Assembly (NCBI RefSeq): GCF_963576675.1
Contig: NC_088916.1
Location: 49,291,001 to 49,355,000, forward strand
Direction: 5' to 3'
DNA from: Euphorbia lathyris
Lineage: Eukaryota; Streptophyta; Magnoliopsida; Malpighiales; Euphorbiaceae
Length of the DNA stretch: 64,000 nucleotides
Shown: positions 52,493-62,759 of the stretch, in pieces
Layout: each line of letters begins with the position of its first letter
Numbering within the stretch: the stretch's first letter is position 1
Notes under the pieces: generated by a model
The model's database searches: none
What the model saw: the letters and a program-made list of their open reading frames with translations, nothing else
Told to the model about the DNA's origin: nothing
Made by a program: the position numbers and the translations under genes

Positions 52493-54766
52493 ATGTATTA
52501 CAATATCCATTTGTATGTATGGCTTTCTCTTACCACTACTTTCTCCCTCTCCATTCCTACACTAGTAGCCCAAACCGACACTTATATTGTCCACATGGAC
52601 TTATCTGCCATGCCCAAAGCCTTCTCTACACAGCACAGTTGGCACTTGGCTACTCTTTCCTCTGTTTTCTCAGACTCTAAACTCACAACTTCTAAGCTTC
52701 TCTATACATATACTCATGCTATCAACGGTTTTAGTGCTCGTCTTACTCCCACTGAGCTTGACATCTTAAAAGCTTCACCTGGCTATATTTCTGCCTTCAA
52801 AGATGTACGAGTTGAAGCTGACACAACTCGTTCAACTTCATTTCTTGGTCTCAATCCCAAATCCGGAGCTTGGAAGGCATCCAATTCTGGAGAAGGTATG
52901 ATTATTGGGGTGGTGGATACAGGTGTTTGGCCGGAAAGTGAGAGCTACAGCGATAAAGGAATGTCTAGTATTCCGAAAAGATGGACAGGAGAATGTGAAA
53001 GTGGAACGCAATTCAATTCCTCACTATGCAACAAGAAACTCATCGGAGCCAGGTACTTCAACAAAGGAGTGATTGCGGATAATCCTAATGTCACTATATC
53101 CATGAACTCTCCCCGTGATACAAGCGGCCATGGGACTCATACATCGAGCACCGCAGCAGGGAATTTCGTGGAAAGAGCATCTTACTTTGGTTATGCCATG
53201 GGAAATGCCCGCGGAGCAGCTCCTCGTTCACATGTAGCAGTATATAAGGCCCTGTGGGATGAAGGGGGTTTTGCATCTGACATAATTGCTGCAATTGATC
53301 AAGCAATTATTGATGAAGTTGATGTTTTGTCCATCTCATTGAGCGTATTTGGAGTTCCTTTCTACGAAGACCCTGTTGCGTTGGCCACTTTTTCAGCTGT
53401 GGAGAGGAATATTGTTGTGGCAGGCTCTGCGGGGAATAGAGGGCCTTCCGGCTTGACAATCAGGAATGCTGCACCTTGGATTGTAACTGTTGCTGCTAGT
53501 ACTATAGACCGAAAATTCAATGCTGTTATGAAACAAGGAGATGGAGTAACAAGCACTGGCCAAGGTCTCTTTCCACTAAGTTTTCCTTCCAGAAAACTTC
53601 CAATAGTTTTCATCAATGGTGCATGTTTTGGAATAGATGAATTCCCCGGGTTTATTGTAGTATGTGAAGAGACGATTGAGGTCTCAATCGAAAGCCAATT
53701 CCTTATTGTGGAATCAGCAACAAATGTTACTGGATGTGTGTTCATTACAAATTCTACAGAGATTGATTTGTTTTTCCCTTCCAAATTTCCAGCAATAGCC
53801 TTGGATTTTGAAAATGGGCAAAAGCTCAAGAAGTACATAAATGCCAGCACTTCGCCAAAAGTAAGCATAAAATTCAAGAGAAATAGTGTGAGAAATACAG
53901 CAGCACCAAGTGTTGCTGCATACAGCTCAAGAGGACCATCTCGCATTATCCCAGAAGTGTTGAAGCCTGATATTATGGCTCCTGGTACTCAAATCTTAGC
54001 TGCTTGGCCTGAAAATAGTTCTGTGGAATTTATCAATGGTAGAAATATATTCAGTAATTTTGAAATTATATCCGGGACATCTATGGCTTGCCCACACATA
54101 GCAGGAGTAGCAGCTCTTCTGAAGAAGGCACATCCTGATTGGAGTCCTGCTGCAATAAAATCCGCCATGATGACCACTGCCGATACCATGGATCGCAACA
54201 ATGAGCCTATCAAAGATCTCGGTCTCTTTAACTGGCCTGCCAATCCGTTAGATATGGGAAGCGGTCATATAAATCCGAACAAGGCACTAAATCCTGGCCT
54301 TATCTATGACTTGAAATCAAGTGACTATGTCAAAATACTGTGTGCATTAAACTATACCCAAAGCCAAATCCAAATTATCACAAAATCGTCTTCTAATGAT
54401 TGTTCATCCCCTTCATTGGACATTAATTATCCCTCTTTTATTGCTTTCTTCAACGGAGAAGAGTCTGAAGCCAATTTGACCACTGTCAAAGAATTTCACA
54501 GGACTGTAACCAATGTGGGGGATGCAATTTCAACTTATACTGCGAGTTGGACTCCTATTAAGGGATTAAATGTTAGTGTTGTTCCAAACAAGTTGGAGTT
54601 CAAAGCCAAGAACCAGAAGTTAACTTACAAGCTAGTTCTTCAAGGTCCAAAAAGGACAGAGGAACAAGAAGCTTACGGTGAAGTTAGATGGGTAGATTCT
54701 AAGCTAAAGCACATTGTCAGGAGCCCTATTGTGGTCGCAAACTACCATGTGGATGATATAGGATAA
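52493..54766 (+). CDS. Subtilisin-like serine protease 3 (SBT1.9/SBT3-like), intronless
   Basis: 757 codons from the ATG at 52493; the upstream in-frame TTG is in the leader, as for subtilase 2. Signal peptide about 1-27, I9 prodomain about 30-107, catalytic Asp142 (VVDTGVWPES), His213 (GHGTHTSS), Asn315 (SAGNRGP), Ser530 (GTSMACPH). It is the close paralogue of subtilase 2. The prodomain is a few residues shorter (DSKLTTSKLLYTY). The protease-associated region differs most (NGACFGIDEFPGFIVVCE; VESATNVTGCVF adds a Cys). From residue ~470 to the end only a handful of residues differ. Secreted endoprotease; substrate unknown. Confidence 0.93.
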   Translation: MYYNIHLYVWLSLTTTFSLSIPTLVAQTDTYIVHMDLSAMPKAFSTQHSWHLATLSSVFSDSKLTTSKLLYTYTHAINGFSARLTPTELDILKASPGYISAFKDVRVEADTTRSTSFLGLNPKSGAWKASNSGEGMIIGVVDTGVWPESESYSDKGMSSIPKRWTGECESGTQFNSSLCNKKLIGARYFNKGVIADNPNVTISMNSPRDTSGHGTHTSSTAAGNFVERASYFGYAMGNARGAAPRSHVAVYKALWDEGGFASDIIAAIDQAIIDEVDVLSISLSVFGVPFYEDPVALATFSAVERNIVVAGSAGNRGPSGLTIRNAAPWIVTVAASTIDRKFNAVMKQGDGVTSTGQGLFPLSFPSRKLPIVFINGACFGIDEFPGFIVVCEETIEVSIESQFLIVESATNVTGCVFITNSTEIDLFFPSKFPAIALDFENGQKLKKYINASTSPKVSIKFKRNSVRNTAAPSVAAYSSRGPSRIIPEVLKPDIMAPGTQILAAWPENSSVEFINGRNIFSNFEIISGTSMACPHIAGVAALLKKAHPDWSPAAIKSAMMTTADTMDRNNEPIKDLGLFNWPANPLDMGSGHINPNKALNPGLIYDLKSSDYVKILCALNYTQSQIQIITKSSSNDCSSPSLDINYPSFIAFFNGEESEANLTTVKEFHRTVTNVGDAISTYTASWTPIKGLNVSVVPNKLEFKAKNQKLTYKLVLQGPKRTEEQEAYGEVRWVDSKLKHIVRSPIVVANYHVDDIG

Positions 54767-55686
54767 GATTTGTCTGATCTAATTTATTGGATTTTGAAAT
54801 AAATGTTTAGTGGGAAATAAAATATGCATCGTTCAATTGATTAAGAGCTTATTCATAAGATACGATAAGGACATTCATATAATTTCCATATTATGTACAT
54901 ATAATTGCTTAATTAAGACGGTGACTAGGTGATAGATATCGAGATAATGTAAGATTAGAAACCTTACAATGTTGCCAATATATACAGCTGGTTACTCTAT
55001 TCTCCACATATTTCAAATACAAATATATACAGAGAGAGGGCCAAGACTATACGAGATGGTAGGACATTGTTGAGTAAGGATTATTATACACATAGAAACA
55101 AAGACACAATTCAACAAGCATACGCAATTCAAAAAAAAAAAATCTATTAGTTTTTTAATGATTACATTCTGGGTTTGCACCTACCGTTTTCGAGGTTGTC
55201 AATTCAGTTGGGATGTCTAGATGATGTGGCTGCTCAGTCCCAACTTTTATATAAAAAAAAAATTGATGAATACATAAAACAAAAAATTAAAGCAATATGT
55301 ATTATTTATACATAACTAATATAAATATATAGAATTATAATATCCTTATATAAATGTGCATCTATTTTCAATGTTTAAGTTAAAAATATTTACAAAATTT
55401 AAATTTAATTGTTGAAGCATTTTTTTTAGAAAAAAAAATATAGGACAACCTACCGAAGTGAGGTTAACCCATATATAATTAACAGAACCAATGCACCGGT
55501 TGGGTTGGTTAATGGACTGATAAATTTTATATATTGACTGATTAACCGACTATGTGCATCATCTAAGTGTTTTTTTTATAAACATCCTTTAAGATTTCAA
55601 TAATCAATGGAAGGATTTAATAAATTACTATTTAAAAATGCAAGAGAATTCTATTATGAAAACATCATCAATTTTGTGTTGATGTC
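54767..55686. other. Downstream of subtilase 3, spacer
   Basis: The first ~90 bp match the subtilase 2 3' region. Extra DNA follows, then unique AT-rich sequence to the start of the LINE. No gene recognised. Confidence 0.5.
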
Positions 55687-55689
55687 GCC

Positions 55690-56818
55690 GACCAAATTTC
55701 TTTTCTGCAACCTATCTCAGTGCTCAGGTAACTGATATCGGCGGAATCAAATCCATTAGGATTTCGCAAGGAGCTTTTGACTGTCGTATAGCTCTATGCT
55801 CTCACTCGCTAATTGGAAGGTTGGTTCTCTCGAAAGGAGATGCCCCATGGAAGGTGTTGGATTTAAAGAGAGTCCTGAATTCGATTTGGGGACTGGCTGA
55901 ACCATGGAGGTTAATCTCAATTGGTCATGGATATTTCCATGTTATACTGCATTCTCAAGAGACTCGGGAATTGGTTTTAAGCAAGGGAATCCTCAATGTC
56001 AAACCTGGTTCCTTCCGTCTTCAGCCTTGGGTGCCGGATTTTGACCCCTACGCAGAAAATCTACGAATGTTCAGATATGGGTTCATCTTTACTCACTCCC
56101 TTGGGAATACTGGGATGTATAGATTCTGTCAAATATTGCAAAAAGTCTGAGGGGTCTTCTTCGGCTTGACAAGGTTACTATCGAGGGTGATTTTGGCCAC
56201 TATGCTCGTATGTTACTTGATGTGAATTTAGCTAGGGATCTTCCTACTCAACTTGGAATTGAACGGGATGATAAGAAATTTTGGATTGATGTGGTTTATG
56301 AAAGACTTCCTAGTTTTTGCAAAGTTTATTCTTGCATAGGACACATGGCTTATGATTGCAGGAAGAACAGGAAACCTGCCCCTCTTGAATCGCGCCTCCC
56401 TACTAAGGACGCAGACATTAGAGCTCGTGCAGCCAAGCCACGACCTGAGAAACAACGGGCTGTAATTCCAGTCCGTGAAGTGACCACTAGAATTGTTGCT
56501 GATATTGCTCCATCTATGAAGGCTGGGCCTGAGAGGATATTATCTGGCAATCCTCAAGGTCATGTGGTGGAACATGTGGCAGACATGTTTCCTCGTCTGG
56601 ATCCGTCGGGTACTAATAATTTAATTATGGGAGTTGTTGCTGCCCTGCCCCCGCTTGACATGCCCTTGCCCTGGGTTGATCAATCTGAAATGGGTGAAGG
56701 CGAGCGGCAGACTGTGGTTCGGAATAGGAACAAAAAATCAAAGGTCACTTCGAATCTTCCAGAGAATTTACAAACCTATTCCAAGAGGTCCAGTAGGCCT
56801 CCTGCTCGTTTTACATGA
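55690..56818 (+). pseudogene. LINE ORF1 (DUF4283 and altered zinc knuckle), truncated and frameshifted
   Basis: The frame from 55690 (TDIGGIKSIRISQ, WRLISIGHGYFHVIL, GSFRLQPWVPDFDPY) is a DUF4283 domain. The frame slips near 56145, then continues LDKVTIEGDFGHYARMLLDV to FWIDVVYERLPSFCK. The zinc knuckle reads CKVYSCIGHMAYDC; relatives have Cys where Tyr stands, so metal binding is probably lost. The start is missing. The stop codon overlaps the ORF2 start as ATGA (56815-56818). Confidence 0.8.
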
Positions 56819-57004
56819 CTGTGTTATATTGGAACTGCAGGGCTATCAACAACTCGGATACCCAACATTATCTTTTCCATTTATATTCTTTGCAAAAGCC
56901 TAATTTTCTTTGTCTTGCTGAGCCGTTAGTTGATTTGCCTGCTATTCATCAATCTTTTTGGGATAGCATTGGGATGACTTTTGTGGCTGCTAACAAGAGG
57001 AATC

Positions 57005-57424
57005 TGTCATGTATGTTAGAAGATCACAAACTTCAAGGACCTAAAAGGATATTATGAGTGAATTATGGAGAATTCTGTTATTATGTTGTTGAGTTGTTTT
57101 AATATTACTTTAGTTATTTGTGTAATGTTTTTGGTAATTTCCTAAACAGCTGTGTGAGGCATTAGAAGTTAGTGGTCCCAAATTCTATTTTGGACTGTTG
57201 TGACAGCTAATGATGTAACAGCTGTACTAGAAACCGTTTTGTTATTCCTTTATAGGGCTACACCTTGTACGGGAGAATTATCAAAAAGTTAATGAATCAT
57301 TCCTTACTTTCTTCTACAATTCTTCTTCCTAATTCTTTTCTCTTCTCTTCTCTATTCTTCTCAATTCTTCTCTTCTCTATTCTTCTACCCTAAATTCTTT
57401 ATTGCCAGAACCCTAATTCTGACA
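57005..57424 (+). mobile_element. 5' LTR of the chromovirus
   Basis: 420 bp, TGTCATG to CTGACA. The leader is CT-rich (tcttctctattcttc repeats); a ttatagggctac motif lies near 57251. Confidence 0.93.
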
Positions 57425-57425
57425 T

Positions 57426-57438
57426 TGGTATCAGAGAC
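57426..57438 (+). other. Primer-binding site (initiator tRNA-Met)
   Basis: tggtatcagagac, two bases after the 5' LTR, complementary to the tRNA-iMet 3' end. Confidence 0.8.
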
Positions 57439-57464
57439 AGCCATCTTCCGGCCAGTTTCCCTGT

Positions 57465-60400
57465 ATGGTAGCAAACGCTGAAAAGAAAACTCGTGCAACC
57501 GTTAAAGCCCAGAAAGACGCAATGGAAAAATATGATCAGCAGTACAAAGGGTTGCAGATGCAACTCGATCAGGTAACTGAGTCCACAGAAACTCAGTTAC
57601 AGATGCTTCAAACCCAGTTGTTAGAGATCCAAACCTCACAGGATGATTGCCTGAAAGCAATCTGTCAAGAGCAAGCTCAGGCAAGACAGATTCAGGCCCA
57701 AGCTCGTCAAGAGCAAATTGCTACTCAACAGACTTTAGCAGAACTTAGTAAGAATGTTTCTATCATTGCTAAGTTGGTTCAGACCAATCCAAATCAATCC
57801 TCCTCTTCTTCTCCGGCTAACAATGGCAAGGGAATTCTTAGTACACCCCAACTATATCAACTTCTAGACCAGCCTCCAAAACCACCATATTTTAACAAAT
57901 TACTACCAAAATGCGATTTACCCACCTTTGATGGAGCAGATGTGGAAAATTGGGTGAGTAAATGCCAGAAATACTTCCAGATTTTTGAAGTTGCTCTTGA
58001 TAAGAGGAGAGATTTAGCAGGGCTCTACCTGCAAGGCAAGGCTGATAAATGGTATAGGAATTGGAGCCAAGAAAATACAACAGCAAGCTGGGAAGAGTTC
58101 TTAGAGGAAGTCACTCAAAGGTTCCAGGATACAGAGGCAAAGGATGTGGTGGAGGAGATGGCCAACCTGAGACAAACCACTACAGTTTTGAATTACCAGG
58201 AGGAATTTGAAACTATAAAGCTGAGAATGGAAAAGAAATTCCCGACTATAATTCCTTCTTTCTATGTTAGCAGCTTCCTTGCAGGTCTTAAACCTGAAAT
58301 CAGACCAGCAGTGAGATCAGATAAACCCATTGATATCTATTCTGCCATTAAATTGGCTAAGCTGAAGGAAACTCACATCAAGGATCTTATTGAAGCAGTG
58401 AAACCTAAAACCGTTTTCAAACCACAACCATACACCAAACCATGGAATCCTACACCCATTTCTGTTTATAAACCCAGCACCCAAACACCTAATTCCACAG
58501 CCATTGTACCTAAATCAACCGACCTTAAGCCAAACTTAAATTCACCTTCTGTTAAGAGAGTCCCTGGTTCTTGCTGGACTTGTGGAGAAAAATATTTTCC
58601 AGGCCACAGGTGTACTACTAAGAAGTTGAATGCTCTCAACCTTGAGAATGAGATTGAAGAAGTGGAGAGGAAGCCTGATGACCTTGAAGAGAACCCGAAC
58701 CAAGAAGAGCAACAGGAATTAATGGAACCTATTAATCTGTCTGTAAATGCATTGGATGGGGGAAGTGCAGATGGAACTTTCAAATTGAAATGCGTTTTGA
58801 ATAAAAAGGTTATCATGATCCTCATTGACAGTGGAAGTACCCACAGCTTTGTGGATCACACTCTGGCCCTAGAGTCCAATTTACGATTATTGAGGGTGAA
58901 ACCTGTAGAAGTCACAGTGTCTGATGGGAGACAGCTTATTGTGAGTTCCAAATGTGAAGAATTCACTTGGTCTATGCATAACTCTAAGTTCAGCTTTGCC
59001 GTAAGATCTCTAGAACTAGGAGATTATGATTTGATTTTGGGAACGGATTGGATGAGACATCATTCCCCAGTCACATTTGATTTTGACGGGAACAAGCTTA
59101 TCATACAAAAGGATAATAGGTCATTGGAGCTGAAGGGAATCACTGAGGCTACGGCAACCAAGGTAATGTCCCTTAAATCTATTAATCACTTAGTCAGTAA
59201 AGGGTGGAAAGGAGTCACATCTAGGTTACTCTTGATGTCTGTTTCTGAAGTTTTCCCTGAACTTATTACTTCTACACATGTACCAACTGTCCCAAAAATC
59301 TATCAAGCCCTGATTGAGCAGTACCAACACATATTCCTTCCTCCTACACAGTTACCCCCTCCTAGAACCCATGATCATGCAATTCCCTTAAAACAAGCCA
59401 CAAATCCTATAAACGTTCGCCCTTATAGGTATTCACACTATCAAAAAAATGAAATAGAGAAGCTCATGGCTGACATGCTTACAAATGGTGTCATACAACC
59501 CAGCCAAAGTCCTTATGCCTCTCCAGTCCTCTTAGTTAAGAAAAAAGAAGGTACTTGGCGGTTTTGTGTCGACTACAGAGAGCTAAATAAGGCAACCATT
59601 AAAAATAAATTTCCTATTCCTGTCATTCAGGAACTAATAGATGAGCTGAAGGGGGCTACCATTTTCTCTAAAATAGACCTTAGAGCCGGTTATCATCAAA
59701 TTAGAATGAAACCAGAGATGTGCCTAAAACTGCTTTTAGAACCCACACAGGACATTATGAATTCTTGGTTATGCCTTTTGGCCTCACCAATGCTCCAGCC
59801 ACTTTTCAATCCTTAATGAATACAGTCTTTGCACCTTATCTGAGGAAATTTGTCTTAGTGTTTTTCGATGACATCCTCATCTATAGTCCAAATGAGAAGG
59901 AACATCTTATTCATCTTGAGATAGTGTTTCAATTACTCTCTTTCCACCAATTATTTGCTAAAGGCTCTAAATGTGATTTTGGAGTACATTTTGTAGCATA
60001 TTTGGGTCATGTAATATCTGGAGCAGGTGTAGCAACAGACCCAGCAGAGATAGAAGCTATGGTCAATTGGGCCTTCCCTACTTCCCTTAAGAGTTTAAAA
60101 GGGTTTCTAGGTTTAACAGGCTACTACCGGCGTTTTATACAAGGGTATGGTACTATCAGTAGACCATTGATTGAGATGCTTAAAAAAGACAATTTTTGTT
60201 GGACCCCTGAGGCGGAATCAGCATTCAACCAACTCAAAACACTCATGACCACCGCCCCTATCCTTGCATTACCTGATTTTTATGTCAGCCTATGAGAGGG
60301 AATTATTGGCCATATTACAAGCATGCACAACCTGGAGGCATTACCTAGAAAATACAGTTTTTGTGATTAGAACTGACCATGAAAGTATTAAGCATCTATT

Positions 60401-61856
60401 GGAGCAGAAACTCCACACTTATCTGCAGCATAAAGGGGTATCCAAGCTGTTGGGGCTTGATTATACGATACAGTATAAGAAAAGGGTTGAGAACAAAGTT
60501 GTTGATGCACTCTCAAGGCAACATGAGGAGCCTACTTCACAACACATACTTGCTTTATCTCTTAGTGTTCCTTTATGGATGAAAGATATCCAAGCTTCTT
60601 ATCATACTGATACCCTAGCCTCCTCCCTAATTCAAGAATTAACTATTCAGCCTAATTCTCACCCTCCTTATACGTACACTAATAGCCTTTTGAGGTACCA
60701 CTCTAGGCTCTACATAGGCTCTGCAACTTCCCTCAGAGATCAAATAATCTCTGTTTGTCATAACTCACCTATGGGGGGTCATTCAGGGATTAAGGTAACC
60801 CTCACTCGCTTACAGTATCATTTCTATTGGCCTAATATGTCCTCTTCAGTTACTGCTTGGGTTTCTACATGTGATACTTGCCTCAGGTGTAAGGCAGACC
60901 ATGCTGCTTATCCTGGACTTCTTCAACCTAAGTCCTATGGTTATGATACTATATTAGTGGTGGTGGATAGGTTCTCAAAAGCAGGGCATTTCATTGGGCT
61001 ATCTCATCCTTTCAATGCAGCTAAAGTGGCTCAAGTTTTTCTTGACAACATATTCAGGTTACATGGAATGCCTAGATCCATTATTTCAGATAGAGATAGA
61101 ATATTTACAGGGGTGTTCTGGAAGGAGTTAATGAAGTTGTTAGGTACCCATTTGCAGTTTAGTAGTGCTTACCACCCTCAGACTGATGGTCAGTCCGAAA
61201 GACTAAACCAATGTCTAGAGAACTACTTGAGAAGCATGTGTTTTCTACACCCTAAACAATGGCATAAATGGATGAGTTTGGCTGAGTTTTGGTACAATTC
61301 TACTTATCACAGTGCCTTGAAGATGTCTCCTTTCAAAGCACTGTATGGAATTGAGCCCCAGCTTTCGATCCTACCTTCCCACTCTTCCAATGTGGCTTCT
61401 GTGGAAGAACTCCTACAGGAACGAGATAAACTCACTACCCAGATTAAGGACTGTCTATCTACTGCTCAAAACAGAATGAAGCAATTTGCAGATTCCAAGA
61501 GGTCAGACAGGGAATTTGCAGTTGGAGACTCTGTGTTCCTCAAATTGCAACCTTATCGGCAATTATCGATTGCTCTGCGCCAAACTATGAAACTTCAAGC
61601 TAAATACTATGGTCCATTTAAAATTCTGGAACGAATTGGCAAGGTGGCTTATAGGTTGCAATTACCTAGCACTTGTCGAATCCACAATGTTTTCCATATC
61701 TCCTTACTAAAGAAGAAACCAGACCCAGCTCACCCTACTTTGACTACACTGCCTCCTACTTCTACAGGTGAAATTCTGTTTCAACCTGCTAAAGTCCTTA
61801 ACACAAGGAATGCAATTATTGGCACAATTGCCGTTCCTCAATTATTGATTCAGTAG
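57465..61856 (+). pseudogene. Chromovirus Gag-Pol polyprotein, defective
   Basis: ATG 57465. Gag with coiled-coil start, [20 protein letters not shown], and the zinc knuckle [14 protein letters not shown] (about residue 370). Protease [14 protein letters not shown]. Reverse transcriptase [33 protein letters not shown], then a one-base deletion at about 59717, then [15 protein letters not shown] and [11 protein letters not shown]. RNase H is shortened: ALPDF joins directly to YERELLAIL near 60288, losing the catalytic Asp segment present in the 42-kb relative. Integrase: HSGIKVTLTRLQYHFYW, CDTCLRCK, then LLQPKSYGYDTILVVVDR, missing the segment with the first catalytic Asp (MDFI in the relative); SDRDRIFTG and GQSERLNQ remain. 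It ends at TAG 61854-61856; the open frame after it looks like a chromodomain end. Confidence 0.9.
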
Positions 61857-61966
61857 GAAGGATTGTCATCTATTGACGCTACATGGGAAGACAAGGCAGC
61901 AATTGCAGCTCAATTTCTAGAATTCTTTCATTCTTGGGGACAAGAATGCAGTAAAGGAGGGGGTAT
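61857..61966 (+). other. Post-stop chromodomain-like tail and polypurine tract
   Basis: After the TAG the frame continues EGLSSIDATWEDKAA and FHSWGQECSKGG. This resembles the end of a chromodomain (Q-W-x-G-L-x-x-x-x-A-T-W-E-D), with the Trp codon replaced by TAG. The purine tract precedes the 3' LTR. Confidence 0.6.
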
Positions 61967-62386
61967 TGTCACGTATGTTAGAAGATCACAAACTTCAAGG
62001 ACCTAAAAGGATATTATGAGTGAATTATGGAGAATTCTGTTATTATACTGTTGAGTTGTTTTAATATTACTTTAGTTATTTGTGTAATGTTTTTGGTAAT
62101 TTCCTAAACAGCTGTGTGAGGCATTAGAAGTTAGTGGTCCCAAATTCTATTTTGGACTGTTGTGACAGCTAATGATGTAACAGCTGTACTAGAAACCGTT
62201 TTGTTATTCCTTTATAGGGCTACACCTTGTACGGGAGAATTATCAAAAAGTTAATGAATCATTCCTTACTTTCTTCTACAATTCTTCTTCCTAATTCTTT
62301 TCTCTTCTCTTCTATGTTCTTCTCAATTCTTCTCTTCTCTATTCTTCTACCCTAAATTCTTTATTGCCAGAACCCTAATTCTGACA
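61967..62386 (+). mobile_element. 3' LTR of the chromovirus
   Basis: 420 bp, TGTCACG to CTGACA, nearly identical to the 5' LTR. Confidence 0.93.
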
Positions 62387-62759
62387 GAATCGCCAAACTC
62401 TTTGGGTCTTCAAATATGTTAATTTTGCTCCTCTGGTTTTCGTTGTTTTGCCTCATGATCAGTTTGTGCTCCTTAGCTTCTTCACTTTTGGTATTACTCG
62501 ATTTTCCTGTTTTGTTTATGGTAGTGTTTAGGCTAACCACCCTCTTGACTTGTTTGATACCATCTCTCGCCTCTATAGTTCATCTTCGAGTCAATGGCTC
62601 CTCTTGGGTGATTTCAATGCTCTGTTGGGGGCTCATGAAAAGACCAGTCGACCGCCTGCATCTCGACCTTGTAGGTATTTTCGCACCTTTTTAGAACGGA
62701 ATAATTGGTTGGATGTGCTTGCTTCGGGACCCCAGTTCACTTGGTGTAATGGTCGTTAG

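Larger units (their letters stand above)
57005..62386 (+). mobile_element. Complete Ty3/gypsy chromovirus, 5382 bp, with internal deletions
   Basis: Two 420-bp LTRs, TGTCA...TGACA, flanked by the perfect 5-bp duplication GAATC (57000-57004, 62387-62391). A primer-binding site tggtatcagagac (57426-57438) and a purine tract aaaggagggggta (61954-61965) are present. The LTRs differ at only a few positions by eye (for example tgtcatgtatg and tgtcacgtatg), so insertion was recent. The polyprotein carries one frameshift and two deletions. Confidence 0.95.
56815..62756 (+). pseudogene. LINE ORF2 endonuclease domain, interrupted by a retrotransposon
   Basis: ATG 56815 opens MTVLYWNCRAINNSD and KPNFLCLAEPLVD, the start of a LINE endonuclease. 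After the 5.4-kb insertion it resumes at 62392 (IAKLFGSSN) and, with one stop (TAG near 62530) in the way, reaches SQWLLLGDFNALLG and GPQFTWCNGR. Reverse transcriptase is absent; a further LTR begins at 62760. Confidence 0.8.
55687..62759 (+). mobile_element. LINE fragment split by a chromovirus
   Basis: 5'-truncated ORF1 (55690-56818), ORF2 start (56815) to 57004, then a 5.4-kb chromovirus with GAATC duplication. ORF2 resumes at 62387 and is cut at 62759 by another LTR. It is a different LINE family from the 8-14 kb one. Confidence 0.75.
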
